From Avichristensenella sp031550455 (GTDB lineage Bacteria > Bacillota > Clostridia > Christensenellales > Aristaeellaceae), in contig JAVBOQ010000282.1 of NCBI GenBank assembly GCA_031550455.1, forward strand, positions 1 through 7,863: a DNA stretch of 7,863 nt. Direction: 5' to 3'. The position numbers and the translations under genes are program-made. This document shows, in pieces, positions 5,943 through 7,863 of this stretch. The stretch's first letter is position 1. The number at the start of each line of letters is the position of its first letter. The notes below the pieces were generated by a model. The model was not told the origin of the DNA, ran no database searches, and saw only the letters and a list, made by a program, of their open reading frames with translations.

Positions 5943-5966
5943 ACGCATCATTTATTTAACGCATCA
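5943..5966. promoter_or_regulatory. Direct repeat ACGCATCA abutting the hisZ promoter
   Basis: ACGCATCA occurs at 5943-5950 and 5959-5966, a 16-base period, with an AT-rich spacer; the second copy ends one base before the -35 box. A partial third copy (ACGCATC) is at 5849-5855. This position suits an operator or activator site, but no known regulator is recognised. Confidence 0.35.
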
Positions 5967-5967
5967 C

Positions 5968-5996
5968 TTGACTAAATTAATAAAGCGTCGTATACT
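5968..5996 (+). promoter_or_regulatory. Strong sigma70-type promoter of hisZG
   Basis: TTGACT (5968-5973), a 17-base spacer, then TATACT (5991-5996): five of six at each box and ideal spacing in an AT-rich island. Transcription would start near 6003, so the leader is only about 32 bases. That leaves no room for a T-box or His-codon attenuator downstream of it. Confidence 0.8.
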
Positions 5997-6034
5997 GGCG
6001 GAAACCCTTGTGAAACGCGTCAGGAGGATTTCCC

Positions 6035-7138
6035 ATGCCCAACATCACCGATCCGCTGCGGCGGGAGGAGCAGGTCACGTTCGCGCTGCGCGGGCTGTAC
6101 GAGCGGTACGGTTACAAGCAGTTCCGGATGACCCGCTTTGAGGAATATGATTTTTACGCGGCGAACCGCGACTTTCTCGGCAACGCGCAGATTGTGTCGT
6201 TCACCGGGCTGGACGGCAAGTTGATGGCGCTTAGGCCCGACGTGACGCTGTCGATCGTCAAGAAGGTCAGGCCCGCGGCGGGCGGCGCCGAACGGCTGTA
6301 CTATACCGAGCCGGTGTACCGCCCTTCGCGCGACGTGGATGAGTACCGCGAGGCATTTCAGGTCGGCGTCGAGTACATCGGCGAGATGACGCCCTACGCG
6401 GGCGTCGAGCTGACGTCGCTGGCCGCGCAGAGCCTCGCGCTGTTGTCGCCGGAATGCGTGCTCGACGTGTCGCACACCGGGTATATCGAAGGGCTGATGG
6501 CGCGGCTTACGATCGACGACGGCCTCCGCCGCGCGCTGCGCCGCTGCATGGAAGATAAAAACGCGCACGGGTTGCGGGCCGCGGCGTCCGGCGCGCTGTC
6601 CGAGGAGGAAACGGACCGCCTGTGCGCCGTCGCGGCGCTGTCCGGGCCTTTTTCGGAGACGCTGGCGGCCGCGCGCGCCTACGCCGTGGGCGACGAGATG
6701 CTGCGGGCGGTCGGCGAGCTGTCCGCGCTGTACCAGGCGATGGACGCGTCCGGCGAGTCCGGGCCGCTGCGGCTGGACTTTTCGATCACGTGCGACGCGA
6801 AATACTACAGCGGGCTGATGCTGCGCGGCTATGTCGCGGGCGTGCCCCGGGCTGTTTTAAGCGGCGGCCGGTACGACCCGCTGCTGCGCCGCATGGGCAA
6901 AAAAGGCGCTGCGATGGGCTTCGCGGTATATTTTGACGAGCTGGCGCGGTTCTTAAGCGAGGAGCCGGACAACGCGGTCGAGACGTTCGTCCGCTACCGG
7001 CCGGACAGCGACCCGGCCGCGGTCGCCCATGTCGTGCAGTCGCGCGTCGCGCGCGGCGAGCGCGTCTGGGCGGGAACGTCCGAGCCTGAAAACATCGCGT
7101 TCGCGCGCATATTGGAGGTGAACGGCCGTGCCGAATAG
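6035..7138 (+). CDS. hisZ: ATP phosphoribosyltransferase regulatory subunit
   Basis: HisZ is a catalytically inactive relative of histidyl-tRNA synthetase that pairs with short-form HisG, stimulates it and carries histidine feedback control. The 367-residue protein shows the class II synthetase-like blocks: ALRPDVTLSIVKKV (65-78), the motif 2 region RLYYTEPVYRPSRD (87-100), EAFQVGVEYIG (106-116), and SGGRYDPLLRRMG with AAMGFAVYFDEL (276-303), equivalent to synthetase motif 3. The HisG gene next door decides between HisZ and a true HisRS, as does the short C-terminal part. Residues 314-360 (VETFVRYRPDSDP... GERVWAGTSEP) look like a shrunken remnant of an anticodon-binding-type domain. ATG 6035 has a perfect AGGAGG (6022-6027) seven bases upstream. 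The stop overlaps the hisG start by 11 bases. Stop codon TAG. Confidence 0.93.
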   Translation: MPNITDPLRREEQVTFALRGLYERYGYKQFRMTRFEEYDFYAANRDFLGNAQIVSFTGLDGKLMALRPDVTLSIVKKVRPAAGGAERLYYTEPVYRPSRDVDEYREAFQVGVEYIGEMTPYAGVELTSLAAQSLALLSPECVLDVSHTGYIEGLMARLTIDDGLRRALRRCMEDKNAHGLRAAASGALSEEETDRLCAVAALSGPFSETLAAARAYAVGDEMLRAVGELSALYQAMDASGESGPLRLDFSITCDAKYYSGLMLRGYVAGVPRAVLSGGRYDPLLRRMGKKGAAMGFAVYFDELARFLSEEPDNAVETFVRYRPDSDPAAVAHVVQSRVARGERVWAGTSEPENIAFARILEVNGRAE

Positions 7139-7748
7139 CGTTTCGGTGGCGCTGCCGAAAGGGCGGCTCGGCGACAAGGCGTACAAGCTGTTCGCCGAGG
7201 CCGGGTTCGGCTGCCCGGACTTTTTCGAAGACCATCGGCGGCTTGTGCTCGAGAGCGAGGACGGCCGCGCGCGGTACTTCCTTGTCAAACCGTCCGACGT
7301 GGCGATCTATGTCGAGCGCGGCGCGGCGGACATCGGCGTCGTCGGCCGCGACACGCTGCTGGAAAACGCCCCGGATGTGTACGAGCTGTGCGACCTCGGC
7401 TTTGGCCGCTGCCGCCTCGCTGTCGCGGGGCCTGAAAACTTTCGCGACCGCCCGGACGCGCCGCTGCGCGTCGCGACGAAGTACCCGAACGTCGCCCGCA
7501 AATTCTATCGCGGCCGCAACCGCGACATCGACGTCATCCGGCTGAACGGCTCGATCGAACTTGCGCCGATCCTCGGGCTGTCCGACGTCATCGTCGATAT
7601 CGTCGAGACCGGTACGACGCTGCGCGAGAATGACCTCGTCGTCCTCGAAGAAATCGCCCCGTCCAGCGCCCGCCTGATCGCCAACAAGAGCGCGTATAAG
7701 TTCAAGCGTGCGGAGATCGAGGCGATGATTCGGGGAGCGGCGGAGTAG
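7128..7748 (+). CDS. hisG: ATP phosphoribosyltransferase catalytic subunit, short form
   Basis: Joins ATP and PRPP to give N1-(5-phosphoribosyl)-ATP, the committed step of histidine synthesis; cytoplasmic. At 206 residues it is the short form, lacking the C-terminal regulatory domain of long HisG and therefore dependent on HisZ. Visible motifs are VALPKGRL (7-14), VKPSDVAIYVERGAADIGVVG (53-73), RVATKYPNVARKF (114-126) and the PRPP-binding loop DIVETGTTLREN (157-168). It begins at GTG 7128, inside hisZ, with GGAGG (7114-7118) nine bases upstream; the overlap suggests coupled translation, which would help fix the 1:1 subunit ratio. The stop is TAG. A terminator follows directly, so no further his gene is co-transcribed. 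Confidence 0.97.
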   Translation: MPNSVSVALPKGRLGDKAYKLFAEAGFGCPDFFEDHRRLVLESEDGRARYFLVKPSDVAIYVERGAADIGVVGRDTLLENAPDVYELCDLGFGRCRLAVAGPENFRDRPDAPLRVATKYPNVARKFYRGRNRDIDVIRLNGSIELAPILGLSDVIVDIVETGTTLRENDLVVLEEIAPSSARLIANKSAYKFKRAEIEAMIRGAAE

Positions 7749-7771
7749 GGGGAACGCAGGGGCAGGGAACG

Positions 7772-7822
7772 CCAAAGGCGCTGCCTCTGGACTCCGGCAA
7801 AGGACTTCGTCCTCTGCACTCC
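7772..7822. repeat. Tandem hairpin element downstream of hisG
   Basis: Two related units in a row. Unit 1: CCAAAGGC (7772-7779), loop GCT, GCCTCTGG (7783-7790), then ACTCC. Unit 2: GCAAAGGAC (7797-7805), loop TTC, GTCCTCTGC (7809-7817), then ACTCC. Each stem has one A-C mismatch at the same place, which becomes a G-U pair in the minus-strand transcript, so the minus-strand RNA folds fully. The pattern suggests a dispersed repeat family. Not protein-coding. Confidence 0.6.
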
Positions 7823-7829
7823 ATCGTTT

Positions 7830-7855
7830 CGCCTCACGGCGGGAGGCGTTTTTAT
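7830..7855 (+). terminator. Intrinsic terminator of hisZG
   Basis: CGCCTC (7830-7835) pairs with GAGGCG (7843-7848) around a seven-base loop, followed at once by TTTTTAT (7849-7855). This is a standard factor-independent terminator about 80 bases after the hisG stop. Confidence 0.8.
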
Positions 7856-7863
7856 CCTTAGCT

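Noticed and set aside
6786..7775. Minus-strand frame of 329 codons opposite hisZ/hisG
   Set aside because: Antisense shadow of two unambiguous genes; composition is low-complexity Arg/Ala/Pro.
1..7863. CRISPR array, insertion sequence, phage or defence system
   Set aside because: No regularly spaced repeats with unique spacers, no transposase or integrase motifs and no defence-family proteins in any frame; the genes present are metabolic and envelope functions.

Overview
This is a very GC-rich bacterial window with strong AGGAGG-type ribosome binding sites, sigma70-type promoters with 17-base spacers, and tightly packed, often overlapping genes. Gene content (short HisG with HisZ, coaE next to a lytic transglycosylase, a GH2 glycosidase with sugar isomerases) suggests a GC-rich member of the Bacillota, probably a Clostridia-type anaerobe. 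That placement is inferred from gene content and style; no marker gene here proves it.

Layout, left to right. (1) Minus strand, 1-2623: a carbohydrate-utilisation block. In transcription order it reads a TIM-barrel sugar isomerase/epimerase (1778-2623), a second one overlapping it by ATGA (939-1781), a structured 3' region with a T8 terminator (827-918), two candidate promoters, and then the N-terminal 220 residues of a GH2 beta-mannosidase-like hydrolase (1-660) that runs off the left edge. (2) A divergent promoter region, 2624-2850, carries a near-consensus minus-strand promoter (TTGACA-17-TATACT) and a weaker plus-strand one. (3) Plus strand, 2851-5841: coaE (dephospho-CoA kinase), a membrane-anchored SLT lytic transglycosylase overlapping it by ATGA, and an orphan family 5 ABC solute-binding protein whose start lies inside the transglycosylase gene. 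(4) An unusually structured gap, 5842-6034, holds nested hairpins, a spaced direct repeat and a near-consensus promoter. (5) Plus strand, 6035-7748: hisZ and hisG, the two subunits of the hetero-octameric ATP phosphoribosyltransferase that starts histidine synthesis. They overlap by 11 bases and are closed off by a tandem hairpin element and an intrinsic terminator (7772-7855).

How the genes work together: the minus-strand genes look like intracellular breakdown of a beta-linked oligosaccharide and isomerisation of the released sugar. coaE makes CoA; its two neighbours act at the cell envelope, where the transglycosylase cuts peptidoglycan and the binding protein may capture peptides. hisZG forms a self-contained unit for the committed step of histidine synthesis, separated from any other his genes.

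I see no CRISPR array, transposase, phage gene, defence system or RNA gene of a known family. The most interesting signals are non-coding: paired hairpin elements at transcript ends, the structured gap before hisZ with its repeats, the deep slt/binding-protein overlap, and the heavy use of TAG stops.
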